Source: Symbiodinium natans
Taxonomy: Eukaryota; Sar; Dinophyceae; Suessiales; Symbiodiniaceae
Direction of reading: 5' to 3'
Assembly: GCA_905221605.1 (NCBI GenBank)
Contig: CAJNDS010002073.1
Location: 577,701-641,700, forward strand
DNA: 64,000 nt
In this document: positions 9,957 to 21,678 of the stretch, piece after piece
Position numbering within the stretch: the first letter of the stretch is position 1
How the letters are laid out: every line of letters starts with the position of its first letter
Position numbers and translations under genes: made by a program
The notes under the pieces: generated by a model
Database searches by the model: none
Seen by the model: only the letters and a program-made list of their open reading frames with translations
What the model was told of the DNA's origin: nothing

Positions 9957-10290
9957 ACCCTAAACCCCTAAACCCCTAAACCCCTAAACCCCTAAACCCC
10001 TAAACCCCTAAACCCCTAAACCCCTAAACCCCTAAACCCCTGAACCCTAAGCCCTAACCCCTAAACCCCTAAACCCCTAAACCCCTAAACCCCTAAACCC
10101 CTAAACCCCTAAACCCCTACACCCCTAAACCCCTAAACCCCTAAACCCCTAAACCCCTAAACCCCTAAACCCCTAAACCCCTAAACCCCTAAACCCCTAA
10201 ACCCCTAAACCCCTAAACCCCTAACCCCTGAACCCTAAGCCCTAAACCCTAAACCCCTAAAGCCCTAAGCCCTAAGCCCTAAGCCCTAAG
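9957..10290 (-). repeat. Variant telomeric array (CCCCTAAA)n
   Basis: Around 35 copies of the 8-mer CCCCTAAA, two internal blocks of CCCTGAA/CCCTAAG variants, and a CCCTAAG tail. The array is homogeneous in a variant other than the usual heptamer, showing local amplification. Confidence 0.95.
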
Positions 10291-10306
10291 CCCTGGACTG
10301 CCGCAG

Positions 10307-10390
10307 TTCACCCAGTGGGAGCGGTCTGAGTCGGAGCACCAGGGGACTGGGCAGAAGCTCGGCCGCAACCATTTTGATTCCGCGATTCCT
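10307..10390 (+). CDS. Putative internal exon
   Basis: After CCGCAG. Reads FTQWERSESEHQGTGQKLGR then NHFDSAIP. Telomeric repeat lies on both sides. Family not recognised. Confidence 0.4.
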
Positions 10391-10804
10391 GAACCCTGAA
10401 CCCTGAACCCTAAACCCTAAACCAGTGTTTAGGGTTTGGGGTTTCGGGGTTAGGGATTTCAGGCTATGAGTATGAGACCCTTATACGGTTCTTCGGTAGC
10501 CTACAAAGAAGACAGTTTTGAGGGCTGTCTTTTCCCTTCAGGGAACCTTAAACGGGGGGGAGGCCTTGCGGGCGCCTTACCTTGCGGGCGGCCTTAGGGG
10601 GGGCCTTAGTAGGGGTTAGGGTGCAGGCTTTAGGGAAACCAGACCCTAAAGTACACAACCCTGAAGTCCAAAACCCTAAGCCGAAGAGACACCAGTTTTG
10701 TCGTCCAGCTTTGTGCACAGGGCTTCTAGGGGTTTGCAGCTTCGGGTTCGGCGGTGACGTCCTTCCATGCTCCGGATTTCAGGTTCAAGGCTTAGGGTCA
10801 GGTT

Positions 10805-10980
10805 TATGAGCCCTAAAGCCTAAACCCTGAACCCCAAACCCTCGAGCCTAAACCCTAAACCCTAAACCCTAAACCCCTAAACCCTAAACCCTAAGCCCCT
10901 AAACCCTAAACCCTAAACCCTAAGCCCTAAACCCTAAACCCTTGGTACGGGGTGGGGGGGGGGGGGGGGGGGGGGAGTCT
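10805..10980 (-). repeat. Telomeric block plus G run
   Basis: CCCTAAA units with CCCTAAG variants to 10940, then a run of about 20 G broken by one T. Confidence 0.9.
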
Positions 10981-11084
10981 GGGCCGCCCTGTCTATTGAG
11001 GCTAAGGAGGCCTTGGGGCTTATGATTTTCTAAGGCTCCATGGGTTTAGGGCGTACATACTTGGGCCTTAGAGGGGTTGAGGGT

Positions 11085-11163
11085 TGAGGGTTTAGGGTTT
11101 AGGGTTTAGGGTTTGGGGTTTAGGGTTTAGGGTTTAGGGTTTAGGGTTTAGGGTTTAGGGTTT
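11085..11163 (+). repeat. Telomeric block (TTTAGGG)n
   Basis: About ten units, one TTTGGGG variant. Confidence 0.95.
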
Positions 11164-11176
11164 CCTGCCAATATAG

Positions 11177-11306
11177 GCACATGGATGTTCAGGGATCTTG
11201 CGCCAGGAAGACGGCCGATATCCCCTGGACCAAGCGTTACAGGCTTGCCTTTGCGCAGGCAGGCTCGGAGACTGTGTGGCTCTGGCTCTCAGGCGTTAAG
11301 AGACAA
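11177..11306 (+). CDS. Putative exon
   Basis: After AATATAG. Reads HMDVQGSCARKTADIPWTKR then LAFAQAGSETVWLWLSGVKR. A second open frame ends in TAA near 11296. Family not recognised. Confidence 0.4.
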
Positions 11307-11375
11307 CCCTGTAAAGCCCTAAACTCCTAAACCTCAAGAAAGGGTACAAGGGTCCTAGCATTCCCCTGGTTTATG

Positions 11376-11412
<37 letters not shown>
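11376..11412. repeat. Poly-G run
   Basis: More than 30 consecutive G bases. Confidence 0.95.
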
Positions 11413-11413
<1 letters not shown>

Positions 11414-11610
11414 GGAATACGAAACCTTTTGGGGTTTCCCATTCCCTTGGCTCCCTGCGCCCTGAAGCTTAAGGGGTGCGAATGTCAATCTAGATCGCGG
11501 AGTGTGAGGTTTCTAGGATGCAGGATAGGGCTTTATAGGGACATTGGAATCCGACACCCGAGAAAAAACAGAAGAGACGTGCTTGAATTCCTGAAGTTGT
11601 GCTCTCATCT

Positions 11611-11664
11611 GTTTAGGGTTTAGGGTTTAGGGTTTAGGGTTTAGGGTTTAGGGTTTAGGGTTAT
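11611..11664 (+). repeat. Telomeric block (TTTAGGG)n
   Basis: Seven units following an open frame (11429-11610) that I cannot assign. Confidence 0.9.
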
Positions 11665-11930
11665 GTCTGTCTCTATCTCTCCGGTGCCCAGCGGATGGTG
11701 TAGATGCTCCGTGTTCTCAACCTTCTATTTCTATTAAACCCTACAATCCTTCTGCACCCTATGTATATAGATGTATACATATATGTAATATAGCATTCAT
11801 TCACTTGTAGATCCTAAAAGCCCTACACACCTTATGAACATTTATGAACCCCAGAAGTCCTTCGGGTTCAGGGTTTTTAGGGCTTTGTGGTTTGGAGTTT
11901 GGTGTTGGGTACTCCCCGTACCCGGGGCAG

Positions 11931-11990
11931 GACAGCTCGAATCAGATCACCGGTATCCAGCTGAAGGATGGCAACCGGATCATCAAGAAG
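11931..11990 (+). CDS. Putative internal exon with GC donor
   Basis: After GGGGCAG. Reads DSSNQITGIQLKDGNRIIKK, followed by GCGCTTAAG that can serve as a GC donor. The frame also stays open downstream. Family not recognised. Confidence 0.4.
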
Positions 11991-12446
11991 GCGCTTAAGT
12001 GGGCCTTCTTGGGGCCTTCTTGGTACCTGGAGCTTCAAGGGAAGACTTGTATAATGTGCAGGCACCCCTTCAAACACACCCGAAAAAAAAACCTAAACCA
12101 TACACCCTGCATGATGCATGTGTATGCATGTTCCTGGTTTTGCTACATGACAACATTATACACTGTATGCTCACTGTTCCATGCGTGCGACAGAAGCTAT
12201 ACGGTGTTGAAGGTTCTAGACTGCCAGGTGCACAGGCCGAGGAGGTGGATTGTGGCATGCGGGTTTAGGGTTTAGGGTTTAGGGTTTAGGGTTATAAGAA
12301 CCCGGGCACCTGCCGAAAGCCACGAACTCCTCCGTTGTGGTTGCCTTAACGAGTTCTGAAACCCTGAACCCTAAACCCTAAGCCCTAAACCCTACACCCT
12401 AAACCCTAAACCCTCAACCCTAAACCTTCAGCCCGCGTGTGGCCAG

Positions 12447-12508
12447 GTCGACTTCAAGCTGCCTCTGGACCACAGCAAATCCATCCCGGAGGTGGGGCTA
12501 CGTTGATA
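12447..12508 (+). CDS. Putative exon
   Basis: After GGCCAG. Reads VDFKLPLDHSKSIPE, then either a GTGGGG donor at 12492 or VGLR and a TGA. Telomeric blocks lie on both sides (12360-12430 and 12520-12589). Confidence 0.4.
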
Positions 12509-12754
12509 GCCCCGGTGGTGCCCTTGGGTTTAGGGTTTAGGGTTTAGGGTTTAGGGTTTAGGGTTTAGGGTTTAGGGTTTAGGGTTTACGGGTGCTTCCC
12601 TAACCCCCAAACCCTAGACCCCAAACCCTTAACCCCAATCCCCCAAAAGGGTACCCTCCTGTCAATATGGTTACTGGGCTACCAACTTGAACATCAAGGA
12701 AACACCCCCCAAAATCTCGTATTGTGATCGCTTCGGGCTTCACGGCTTTAGGAA

Positions 12755-13010
12755 GTGACCCTTGCAACAACATGATGAGGCGCGGTGTGGGGTCTAGGGT
12801 TGAAGGTTCATGGGGCTTATCAGAGGAAGAAGACTCGTACCCCTAAGGTTGTACCCCTAAAGGTTCCCCTGAATATACTCCTCATGTGGCCCTTATCTTC
12901 CCTTGGAAATCCTCAAACAGCGACCCCAAAACACAAGGGTACAACCTTAATTAAGGGGTCCAAGGTAGAATCCCTAGAGTTTTGGGTCTTGCCGTCGATT
13001 GAACCGCCGC
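12755..13010. repeat. Dispersed repeat, family F
   Basis: Shares with 28715-28860 the order CTCCT(A/C)...TGG(T/C)CCTTAT, CAGGGACC or CAGCGACC, CAAGGGTACAACCTTAA, GTCCAAGGTAGAA and CCCTAGAGT. Two diverged copies in this window. Confidence 0.6.
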
Positions 13011-13077
13011 ACCAGGCGGCGCAAACCCTGTTCCAGCCTCCTCCTGCCTGATCCCGAGCTTGGGTTTGGGGTTTAGG

Positions 13078-13175
13078 GTTTAGAGTTTATGAGTGTTTAG
13101 GGTTTTTTGTTTAGAGTTTATGAGTGTTTAGGGTTTTTTGTTTAGAGTTTATGAGTGTTTAGGGTTTTTTGTTTA
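13078..13175 (+). repeat. 31-base tandem repeat, three units
   Basis: TTTAGAGTTTATGAGTGTTT plus AGGGTTTTTTG repeated three times, apparently from degenerate telomeric sequence. Confidence 0.9.
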
Positions 13176-13576
13176 GAGTTTAGAGTCAGGGTTGCCGGGC
13201 TTAGGGCTTATGCGCCTTCAGGGGTTATGGGATTCAGTGTAGATGTTTAGGGCTTAGGGCCTATCCTTCGATCCAAGTTTGCAGCTTTAGGCGCCAATAG
13301 AGTCAAAGATTCACTACAGTTGACACGGGCTAGGGTCCATCTACTTCCAAACCCTCAAACCTTCAAGCCGAATCTCAAAACTCCAGTCTTTTCTGGGTTC
13401 ATGTTGAGGAAATCAATACCTGAGGCCACCGAAAACCTCACAACTCAAGGAACATTCTTGAAAAAGTCGGGAAGAACCCTATCTGGGTTCTTCCTTCGGG
13501 CCTCATGGTCACTTCTCTAAATCAGGGTCCCTGTTTGGGTACCCCGAAGAATAGGGGCCGCCTTATAATAAGGACC

Positions 13577-13675
13577 TTTGGGATGTTCCGCCATATGCTA
13601 GCAGTCCTTGCTGGGGATCATAATCGGGGGGTACTATGATCCCTATTTCGCCTGTTCGTATAGGGGGAGCCCAAT
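13577..13675. mobile_element. TIR element, family C
   Basis: GGGATGTTCCGCCATATGC at the left and a diverged GTATAGGGGGAGCCC right end, with a GATCATAAT/ACTATGATC palindromic centre like 33800-33900 and 43135-43245. The minus-strand ORF over it is not supported as a gene. Confidence 0.6.
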
Positions 13676-14149
13676 AAGGATCCTTAAAGGGACCATAACT
13701 TTGAGAAGTTTCATGTCTACGGGTAGTTTCCTCGGCCCTTAAACAGGGTTCCGAAGTATGGGTCCTTGGGTTGTAGAGGGTATATAAGAGGTTCCCTTCT
13801 ATGGGACCCCCAAACCCTAAACCCAAATCCAAATCCTTCCACCCCGAATTCGAATCTTGGTGTTTCGGGAATAAGTGGCACGGAGACTTCACAGCGCAGC
13901 GGAAAAAGTGGCCTGGAACCCCGGGTTGTCTTTCTCTGTTGCTTCCTTTCTTCAGGGATTAGGGTTTAGTGTTCCCTTGCAAAACGATTGTTTGTGCCTC
14001 CTGATGTTCCTGGTTTTTTTTGGGAGGGGGTACTAAGGCCACCTGGCAACCTAAGGGCTCCATTTAGGGTTTAGGGTTTAGGGTTTAGGGTTTAGGGTTT
14101 AGGGTTTAGGGTTTCGGGAAATCCCTCAACCTACCCGCAACTCAACCCC

Positions 14150-14845
14150 ACACCCTAAACCCTAAACACCCTAACCCCCGAACCCGTTCAGCCTCCTAAC
14201 GTAATTTGGCTTATGCCCTAAACCCCAAAACCCCCCCTAGAATCCCCTAAACCCTGAAACCCCCCAAACCCCCCCTTAGCCCCAAACCGCCCCTGAGCCC
14301 CGAAGCCCCCCAAACCCTAAACCCTAAACCCTATAAACCCTATAAACCCTAAAAACCCAATAAACCCAATAAACCCTATAAACTCCAGACTCCAAACCCT
14401 AAACCCTAAAACCCTAAAACCCTGAAACCCTGAAACCCTAAAACCCTAACCCCCTAAAACCCTAAAACCCTAAACCCCTTAAAACGCTAAACCCTAACAC
14501 CCTAAAACCCTAAAACCCTAAAACCCTAAAACCCTAAAACCCTAAAACCCTAAAACCCTAAAACCCTAAAACCCTAAAACCCTACAACCCTAAAACCCTA
14601 AAACCCTAAAACCCTAAAACCCTAAAACCCTAAAACCCTAAAACCCTAAAACCCTAAAACCCTAAAACCCTAAAACCCTAAAACCCTAAAACCCTCAAAC
14701 CCTCAAACCCTCAAACCCTCAAACCCTAAAACCCTAAAACCCTAAAACCCTAAACCCTAAAACCCTAAACCCCTAAACCCTAAAACCCTAAACCCTAAAC
14801 CCGAATCTGTAAACCCTAAACCCTAGAAACCCTAAACCCCAAACC
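14150..14845 (-). repeat. Long variant telomeric array, CCCTAAAA 8-mer
   Basis: From about 14397 to 14760 the unit is CCCTAAAA (TTTTAGGG, the Chlamydomonas-type unit), more than 35 copies, with local CCCTCAAA and CCCTGAAA variants. The edges are degenerate CCCTAAA and CCCTATAAA. Confidence 0.95.
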
Positions 14846-14861
14846 CCCCTCCAAACCCAAG

Positions 14862-14914
14862 GGCTGCAAATCTCCCGACGAGCTCTCCCACGAGCTGGCG
14901 ACCGTGGACTTGAG
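14862..14914 (+). CDS. Putative small exon
   Basis: After CCCAAG. Reads GCKSPDELSHELATVDL and is followed by GTTCCC. It lies between the long variant array and the next telomeric block. Confidence 0.35.
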
Positions 14915-14932
14915 GTTCCCTTTTGTGTGGGG

Positions 14933-15033
14933 GGTTTAGGGTTTAGGGTTTAGGGTTTATAGGGTTTAGGGTTTAGGGTTTAGGGTTTAGGGTTTAGGGT
15001 TTAGGGTTAGGGTTTAGGGTTTAGGGTTTAGGG
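14933..15033 (+). repeat. Telomeric block (TTTAGGG)n
   Basis: About 14 units with one TTATAGGG variant. Confidence 0.95.
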
Positions 15034-15099
15034 TGATTTGCGGGGCGTTAGGGGTATTGGGTTTTCGGGTCTTGGAGGGCTGTGGGATTCAGTGTGGAT

Positions 15100-17470
15100 T
15101 TGCGGCGGGGCTTTAGCGTGCTTTTCGTCGCGCCTTTATAGTCATGATCCTTGAGTACGCACGAGGCCCAAGTACGCGCAAGCAGGTGGCTCTCAGACGT
15201 TCGGAAACAGGCATATAGACCCTGAAGCCGGCCTTAACCCCCTGCCGATCGCATGCCAGCGATTGGACTCGATACTGGCGGGCGATAGCAAAGCTGAACC
15301 TGCTTAGTGAAACCCGGAGCCGTAACCCTAAACCCTCGTGAAGACCCTAATACCTTAAACCCTATAAACTCTACACCTGTCTAACACATCATCGGTACTG
15401 GATAACGACATACCAGCAGGGTCCACTATACCCCATAATCCCGTAAAAGGCCCTTTGTAAGGTTCATCCTGGGGGTTTTTAAGGAGCAACTCAAATGGGC
15501 CAAGCGGCGGTATACCTGCGCCGCGCCTACTTGCCGCAGCTCCCCCTTCTCGCGGCGGGGACTCAGTTGCAGCGGTGGACGAATTTCGAACATCTCCGCG
15601 TGCCGTGCAATTATTGGCGATGAGAAACCTCACTGTCCTGGCAGGAGTCGCAAGTGCTTCCTGTGTCGCACCCATGCGAGCATCCTCGCGTGCGAGGCAT
15701 GAGCGGACCATGACATGAAGTTGTGTCGTTCCAAGTGCACTTGCGGAATTGATTCTTCGCAAATCTCCACTCTGCCAAGCAGCTCCCCCGAGCAGGTCGC
15801 AAGGCCAAATGCTCGGGGGAGCTGCTTGGCAGAGTGGCAGCCGCTCTTCTCGAGCACCTGCATGGTCACGACTTGCCAGACAATGTCCGGGTCTACTTTA
15901 ACCCACCCATCTGAGCTCGAAGGCTCCACAGAGTTGCGGTACCGGTACGAGCAACCTAAACCCCAAGAGTCCGCGAGGGGGGCCGTCTTCCGATGAAGTT
16001 GGACGCCGCCATAGTGGCAAAATGAGCGATCCCGCGGGAATAGAAGACTTTGTAGGGATTTGCCCAGCGTTAGCGCATGCGCCAAGAAAGCGTTGCACGC
16101 GAAACGCGTTCTGCGCGCGTGTTGTGGAACCCTAATTCTTCACCTCGTCCAAGACTCACGGCTCAAGTGTTCTGTGGGCGTGTGCTCAGAGCTACCCCCG
16201 CTTCCCGAGAGAGGAACTGTTGTTGCGCATGTCTCTTGAACAGGCACTGTGGTCTAAGACCAGGCCGACGACACATAATGATGCATAACAGTCTACGCTG
16301 AGCAGTGTGCTGATGTCGTCTGGCGTTCCTGACGTATACCGTTCATTCACAGCGTGCCAACTCTGTTGTTTATACTCATACCACTGCATTTGGAGTCCTT
16401 ACTCGGGGTTGCAGGAAGTTTGGGATTTGTGTCTTTGCCAGCCGGAAGCCTTGGGCTCGGTAGGGACTCATCGCCTGACTGCCACGAGCTTCGCTCCAGA
16501 CAAGCAACGCAGCCAAGCGCGCTGTAAGTCCTGCAAAGGTTGCTGCACGCTTTCAAAAGGAGGCAGTTCAAGTTCAAGTATGATTCCTGGCCAAACCTAT
16601 CAGGCTCTGCCAAGCCTGCTAGGAAGAAGCAACAGCTGTCAGGCATTCAGATGCGCGAGAACAACATCCCCCACAGCGCGAGCCCACTGGCGCCAAGCTC
16701 AGATCGCAGACATGCTGCCTGCGTCAATCAGCCCTGACGTTGCTTCACTCTCAGGTTTGCAGACTCATTGCAGACCTGACTCCTAACAGGTGCAAGCTGT
16801 GCCTTCTCCCGACGGCGTCACGTCCAACACCCTGTGCACTTGCTGAAGCGCAGTTCATTTGCGATTTCGCCAGACCGCAACAAGTTTGACGATTCCCTCG
16901 TCACGAGTGCTTCAACGCGGTTCTGGCAGGGACTCCACGATTGGGTGCCTTGCAGGCCACATTGAGTCTACATTCTTTTTCGCATCGTGCTGCAGGCAAT
17001 CTCCGACTGGCTGGAGAAAATTCCTTTTTTCGCAGTGATATGATGAGATTGAGCACATTCCGCGCGCAGAGGATCTTCAGTGAGACGACCTCTGCCATGG
17101 CTCTGCAGCTCCCGTGCTTCGCCATGTACATGGACTTCACTTGGCTGGAAATTCAGACTATTCACGACCTGGAGCCTGAGAGGTATACCGCGAAAGTGCA
17201 GTGAAGATAGTCGAGCGGAGTCCAGCGGAGCTCCTTGTGCGTTGAAGTGATGTCGCTCGCTGTCCCTGAGCAAAGAAACGGCGACGTCAGCTTCAGTTTT
17301 TCCGGACTGCAATCGTGACTTGCCTTGAGACATTATTCTTTTCAAATTTGGAACGGCTGCTGTCTTGGATGGAAGCATTTTCATAGGCAGGGCAGAGCTG
17401 GTTTCAGATGTAGAGTTGCTGGAAACCGACGATGCAAGAAACGCAGCCTTGCTAATTGCAAGCCCACGGA
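15100..17470. other. Telomere-repeat-poor stretch, no supported gene
   Basis: Unlike the rest of the window this region has almost no TTTAGGG. Overlapping open frames occur on both strands (longest 159 residues plus, about 150 minus) but none has family features, and several run through each other, as expected in GC-balanced DNA. It holds the hairpin at 15768-15836. It could be an intron or intergenic. Confidence 0.5.
15768..15836. repeat. Perfect 27-base inverted repeat, 15-base loop
   Basis: Arms CACTCTGCCAAGCAGCTCCC plus CCGAGCA and its exact complement at 15810-15836. It would fold as a very stable hairpin. Confidence 0.95.
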
Positions 17471-17474
17471 GGAG

Positions 17475-17479
17475 GCTGC

Positions 17480-17558
<79 letters not shown>

Positions 17559-17573
17559 ACTGCTACTGCTACA
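17475..17573. repeat. (CTG)n microsatellite
   Basis: About 30 CTG/GCT units ending in CTA units. The poly-Ser (minus), poly-Ala and poly-Leu (plus) open frames here are repeat translations. Confidence 0.95.
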
Positions 17574-17886
17574 CATAATGTTGGACCCTCTTTAATCTGC
17601 CCCCCCCCCCCCCCCCTGAACAGTCGAGGCGTGGATGGGAGCCTGATTACACGGCCCCGGGGGCTTATATATATGTTTTCAATAGGGAGGAGTTTAGATA
17701 GGTTTAAAAGGGGCAGCGATGCCCGGTTATCTTTTTTAAAGGCGCGCCACGTGGAATTTTCTTACGGCGCCCGGACGAGTTGACTTTAAAGAGGACCCCG
17801 CAAACAGTCAGGGGGTCCTGAATAATTCGGCCAAATTGACGTTAAAGGGGAGGCCCCTACTAAAGAGGGTCCAACATTACTGCTGC

Positions 17887-18070
<184 letters not shown>

Positions 18071-18631
18071 GACGATGACGAGTACTACTTGTACTACTTG
18101 TACTTCTTGTACTACTTGTACTACTTGTGCTACTTGTTGTTTTGTGATTTATCCTTTAACAAATGCTATTGTTCGTGCTAGTATTTCTATTGTAGTTTTG
18201 TGTCTCTTGTATGGGGGTGGGGGGGAGTGGGGCTTAGGGCTTCGTAGCTGTGTAGCGCAGTGGCTTCAGTTGTTATTGGTTGGGGGGGGGGGGGGGTCGT
18301 GGTTGCGCTTCGGGATTTTCAGGGTGTCCTCTTACATGTTCACCTTTGGATGGATAAGGACCACCCGATACCCTACCCCCTATGCCCCAAAGACATACTC
18401 ATCAACCTTACAGGCAGAACCCTGAACCCCGTACCTGGCAAGCCAGGTCTCCACATCAGCGATCGTCGGTTTTGAACGACTTGATGCGGGAGCCTTTGCC
18501 ATGCACCCCTCGAGGTTGACAGTTCCTCTTCCCCCCTTTCCCCCCCCCCCCCTGCATCTCTCCCCCCCCTCTCCCCCCACCAAAGTACTACAGGAACCTC
18601 AATAGTTATAGGAAAGGGTGGTGGGGGGTTA

Positions 18632-18925
18632 TTATAGTTTTATGATATAAGAACTGTCAGTAGTTATTTCGACTCCGAAAGTATGCTGTAACAAGGCCCT
18701 GAAGGAGTACCAACACGAGTGTTGTGAAGTCACCTTGAACTGAAGTATGGGTTGGCCTCTTTTGTGGGCTTCGGCGCAACAAACTGGTGGACGGGGCGGA
18801 GGGGCGGCATTAGCTTGGGGAAGATGACGGCGCCGCAAATCTAAAGCCGCTGCGCAACCCTGATTGAAGAAGTCTTCGGTGAACCCACGATGAATTGAAC
18901 CCCAAACCCAAATCCTCAACCCCAA
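18632..18925 (-). CDS. Possible minus-strand ORF, 97 residues
   Basis: ATG to stop with varied composition, for example RGFTEDFFNQGCAAALDLRR then FRALLQHTFGVEITTDSSYI. One of few minus-strand frames with protein-like content. The N-terminus overlaps degenerate telomeric sequence, so the start is doubtful. Confidence 0.25.
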   Translation of the reverse strand: MGLRIWVWGSIHRGFTEDFFNQGCAAALDLRRRHLPQANAAPPPRPPVCCAEAHKRGQPILQFKVTSQHSCWYSFRALLQHTFGVEITTDSSYIIKL

Positions 18926-19010
18926 GCCCTAAACCCGAAATACCCTCAATACCCCAAACGCCCTAAACCCTAAACCCCCTAAACCCTTAAACGCAAATCC
19001 TCCTTTCGAG

Positions 19011-19069
19011 GCTCCTTCTTGCCAGCGAGAACCCCAAGTCGGATTGGTCTGAGGAGCCGTGGCCCCCAG
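19011..19069 (+). CDS. Putative internal exon
   Basis: After TTCGAG; ends before GTATTGGG. Reads LLLASENPKSDWSEEPWPP. Telomeric blocks on both sides. Confidence 0.4.
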
Positions 19070-19086
19070 GTATTGGGCCGAAGGGA

Positions 19087-19165
19087 GGTTTAGGGTTTAG
19101 GGTTTTAGGGTTTAGGGTTTAGGGTTTAGGGTTCAGGGTTTAGGGTTTAGGGTTTGTTTAGGGCT
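19087..19165 (+). repeat. Telomeric block (TTTAGGG)n
   Basis: About nine units. Confidence 0.9.
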
Positions 19166-19327
19166 TAGGGGGGTTTAAAGGGCCGCAACTTCGGCCACAC
19201 AACAAGACTGAGTAACCCTGAACCCTAAACCCTAAACCCTGAACGAGCTTGAACCCTGAACGAGCTTGGGCGGTTGGATGTTTGCTTTGCGGGACTGAAG
19301 CTCTTAGGGTTTAGGGTTTGGGCCGGC

Positions 19328-19370
19328 AGCAAAAACCTCCGGCTGCGAATCTCCCGCTCTCTCCTTCGAC
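19328..19370 (+). CDS. Possible small exon
   Basis: After CGGCAG. Reads KNLRLRISRSLLRR before GTTTCCAGG. A neighbouring frame is open too. Confidence 0.25.
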
Positions 19371-19624
19371 GGTTTCCAGGTCCTCTTGTCTCCCAAAAAT
19401 GACAAAAGGGTATTTCCCAAAAGGGGTTTAGGGTTTAGGGTTGAGGATTTTGGGTTTAGGGTTTCTTTTATAGCCCAAATAGAACAGAATCCCCTTAAAG
19501 GGACCCCCCTAAAAGGTACCCCCTATTTTCGGAAAGCCCGCCATATGCAAACCCGTGGGGATTGATGTATTGTTGTTTGGTTCTCTGAAGTATCTTTGTT
19601 GGTCGGCAGAGGGACACAATCCCT

Positions 19625-19832
19625 CAACCTATAGACCCTGAACCGCAAGCCCTGAACCCGAAACCCGAAACCCTAAATCCTAAACCCTAAACCCTAAACC
19701 CCAAACCCTAAACCCTAAACCCTAAACCCTAAACCCTAAACCCTAAACCCTAAACCCTAAATCCTAAACCCTAAACCCTAAACCCTAAACCCTAAACCCT
19801 AAACCCTAAACCCTAAACCCTAAACCCCAACC
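19625..19832 (-). repeat. Telomeric block (CCCTAAA)n
   Basis: About 26 units, mostly perfect from 19683. Confidence 0.95.
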
Positions 19833-20727
19833 CACAAGCCTTAAACCTGAACGGCCGCAAGCCATCCCTACTTTGTAGCAGGCTTCAAGTCTGAAGCGGT
19901 CTGAGGGAACATACATTATTTAGGGTTTAGGGTGCAGGGTTGAGGGTGCAGGGTTGAGGGTGCCGGGTTTAGGGTTTAGGGTTTAGGGTGCAGGGTTGAG
20001 GGTTGAGGGTTGGATGCTTAGGGACCCTCTAAGGGAAGTTACCTATGCCGTCGCAACCCCATATCCTTAACCCCTAAACCCTCACTCCCTGAAGCCCCAA
20101 ACTCCTAAAGCCTTAGCGTTTACCCCTAAACCCTCAACCCTCAACCGATTCTCTTCGGGTAGTTACATGTATACCTCATGAAAACCCAAGAGCCCTTACG
20201 TCAGAACCCTTTAAAGAAAATAAGGGGCCATATTGAGGAACATGTAGCACCTTGACGGTTGCAGTTCGCACTATTTGGTTAAGAACCCCCACCCCCCACA
20301 AAATAAAAGAGAATAATCCCTATATTGCCCTTATAAGGAAGATTTTCTAGTCTTTAAGGGCTTCTTCAGCAAACAGTAGGTTAGGACATCTGGTTTTTCA
20401 GGGTCTGGGAGTTTAGGGTTTCAAGGGTTGAGGGGGTTGTTGCTGTAGGGCTTTTTGCCAGTACTGGACCAAGGGCATGTGATGGTGGCTCTTGGATTGC
20501 GGGGTCATTAGTTATTAGGGTTTAGGGTGTCGGTTTAGGAGGGGTTTAGGACTAAGGATGTACTTGGAAGCTCTGTAGCAAGGGGATTATAATGGGGTTT
20601 CTAGGATTACGAAGTAGACTTACGAAAACAATTACGGGACCCCCCCCCCAAAAAGACCCTGAACCCCAAACCCTAAACCCTGAACCCTAATTTCGGAAAC
20701 CCCCCGTATGGAGTGTGGGGCTTTCGG

Positions 20728-20832
20728 GCTTTCGGACGTCGCGGTGGCCCGCCGAGGTTCTTGCTGATGTCGGCCCTACTGCTGCCGGGAGACATCTCTG
20801 TGCGTACCTCAAGATGCTACGAGTTTGCTTAA
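20728..20832 (+). CDS. Putative terminal exon related to 2140-2233
   Basis: Reads PPRFLLMSALLLPGDISVRT then SRCYEFA and TAA at 20830-20832. The LLP-x-DI-x-V-x-TS core matches the exon at 2140-2233. No acceptor is clear. Confidence 0.4.
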   Translation, partial: AFGRRGGPPRFLLMSALLLPGDISVRTSRCYEFA

Positions 20833-21499
20833 GAACCCCCCAATATTCTTCCTTCTAAGGTTTTTTTTTTTTTTCAGGGGGGTTCTGAAGCACATAGTAG
20901 GATGTCGGCCGACACGCTATAGTCAGGGAGCCACGGGACGCATCTTGGGCCTTCATTTCTGCTGAGCTGGGACGTAGGGTCTCGCGGCAAGTGTAGGGGG
21001 GGGTTTAGGGCTTAGGGTCGGGAGTTGGGATGTTTTCGTGGTTGTTTCTGTCAGGCAGGCCTGCGCTTTCGGGTTTGAGGTGTAAGGTGGAAGGCTGAGT
21101 TTGGGGTTTGGGTTTAGTGATTGGGGTCGGGCTTTGGGGCTTTTGGCGTGTTGGGGTTTTGCAGTGTTGCCCGAAATCGTTAATCAGGCTAGCGGCTAGT
21201 CGACAGTTGTTTGGACTGTGTCTCCTAGTTCCAGGACCTCTCTGGGGCCCTTTAGGAATCTGAGTGGGATGAAGGAAAACCCTCATGCGCAAACCCCTCC
21301 GCATTTTCTTGGTCTGCCCAAGGCCTTTTCCGTGGCAGACCGCGGTACCCACCCATGGACCAAATAAATCAGCCCCTAGCTATAATGGCTGATTCGCCTC
21401 CAGATACACCCACAATCCGGTTTCTTTACTTGCGTGTTGTTCGGTCTTCGTGTTCAGGGCATCTCCCTTGTATCCGATGCATCCTAAAAGCCTTGTAAG

Positions 21500-21678
21500 C
21501 CCTGAATGAGGTCATGCTGGAGGATCCACAGCCACCCGAGATCGAGCGGCTGCACCACATTGCTTTTGACTACATGGCCATCACGGCCAGTCGCCGGGCT
21601 GCGATTGTTCGAGGTAACCGGTACTTGGCTGTAGCCCTTTTGAAGCTGTTGCGGATGCCCTTGGCAGATGCCGCTTGA
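21500..21678 (+). CDS. Terminal exon, unknown protein
   Basis: After TTGTAAG. Reads NEVMLEDPQPPEIERLHHIA then FDYMAITASRRAAIVRGNRY then LAVALLKLLRMPLADAA and TGA at 21676-21678, followed at once by TTTAGGG repeat. The codon pattern and composition are strongly protein-like and helical. An internal GTAACC near 21615 could be an alternative donor. Family not recognised. Confidence 0.6.

Noticed and set aside
9957-14845. CRISPR array
   Set aside because: Regular short repeats are telomeric 7-8-mers without spacers.
16968-17576. 202-residue minus-strand gene with a poly-Ser tract
   Set aside because: The Ser run is translation of (CTG)n and the rest has overlapping open frames on the other strand; no family features.
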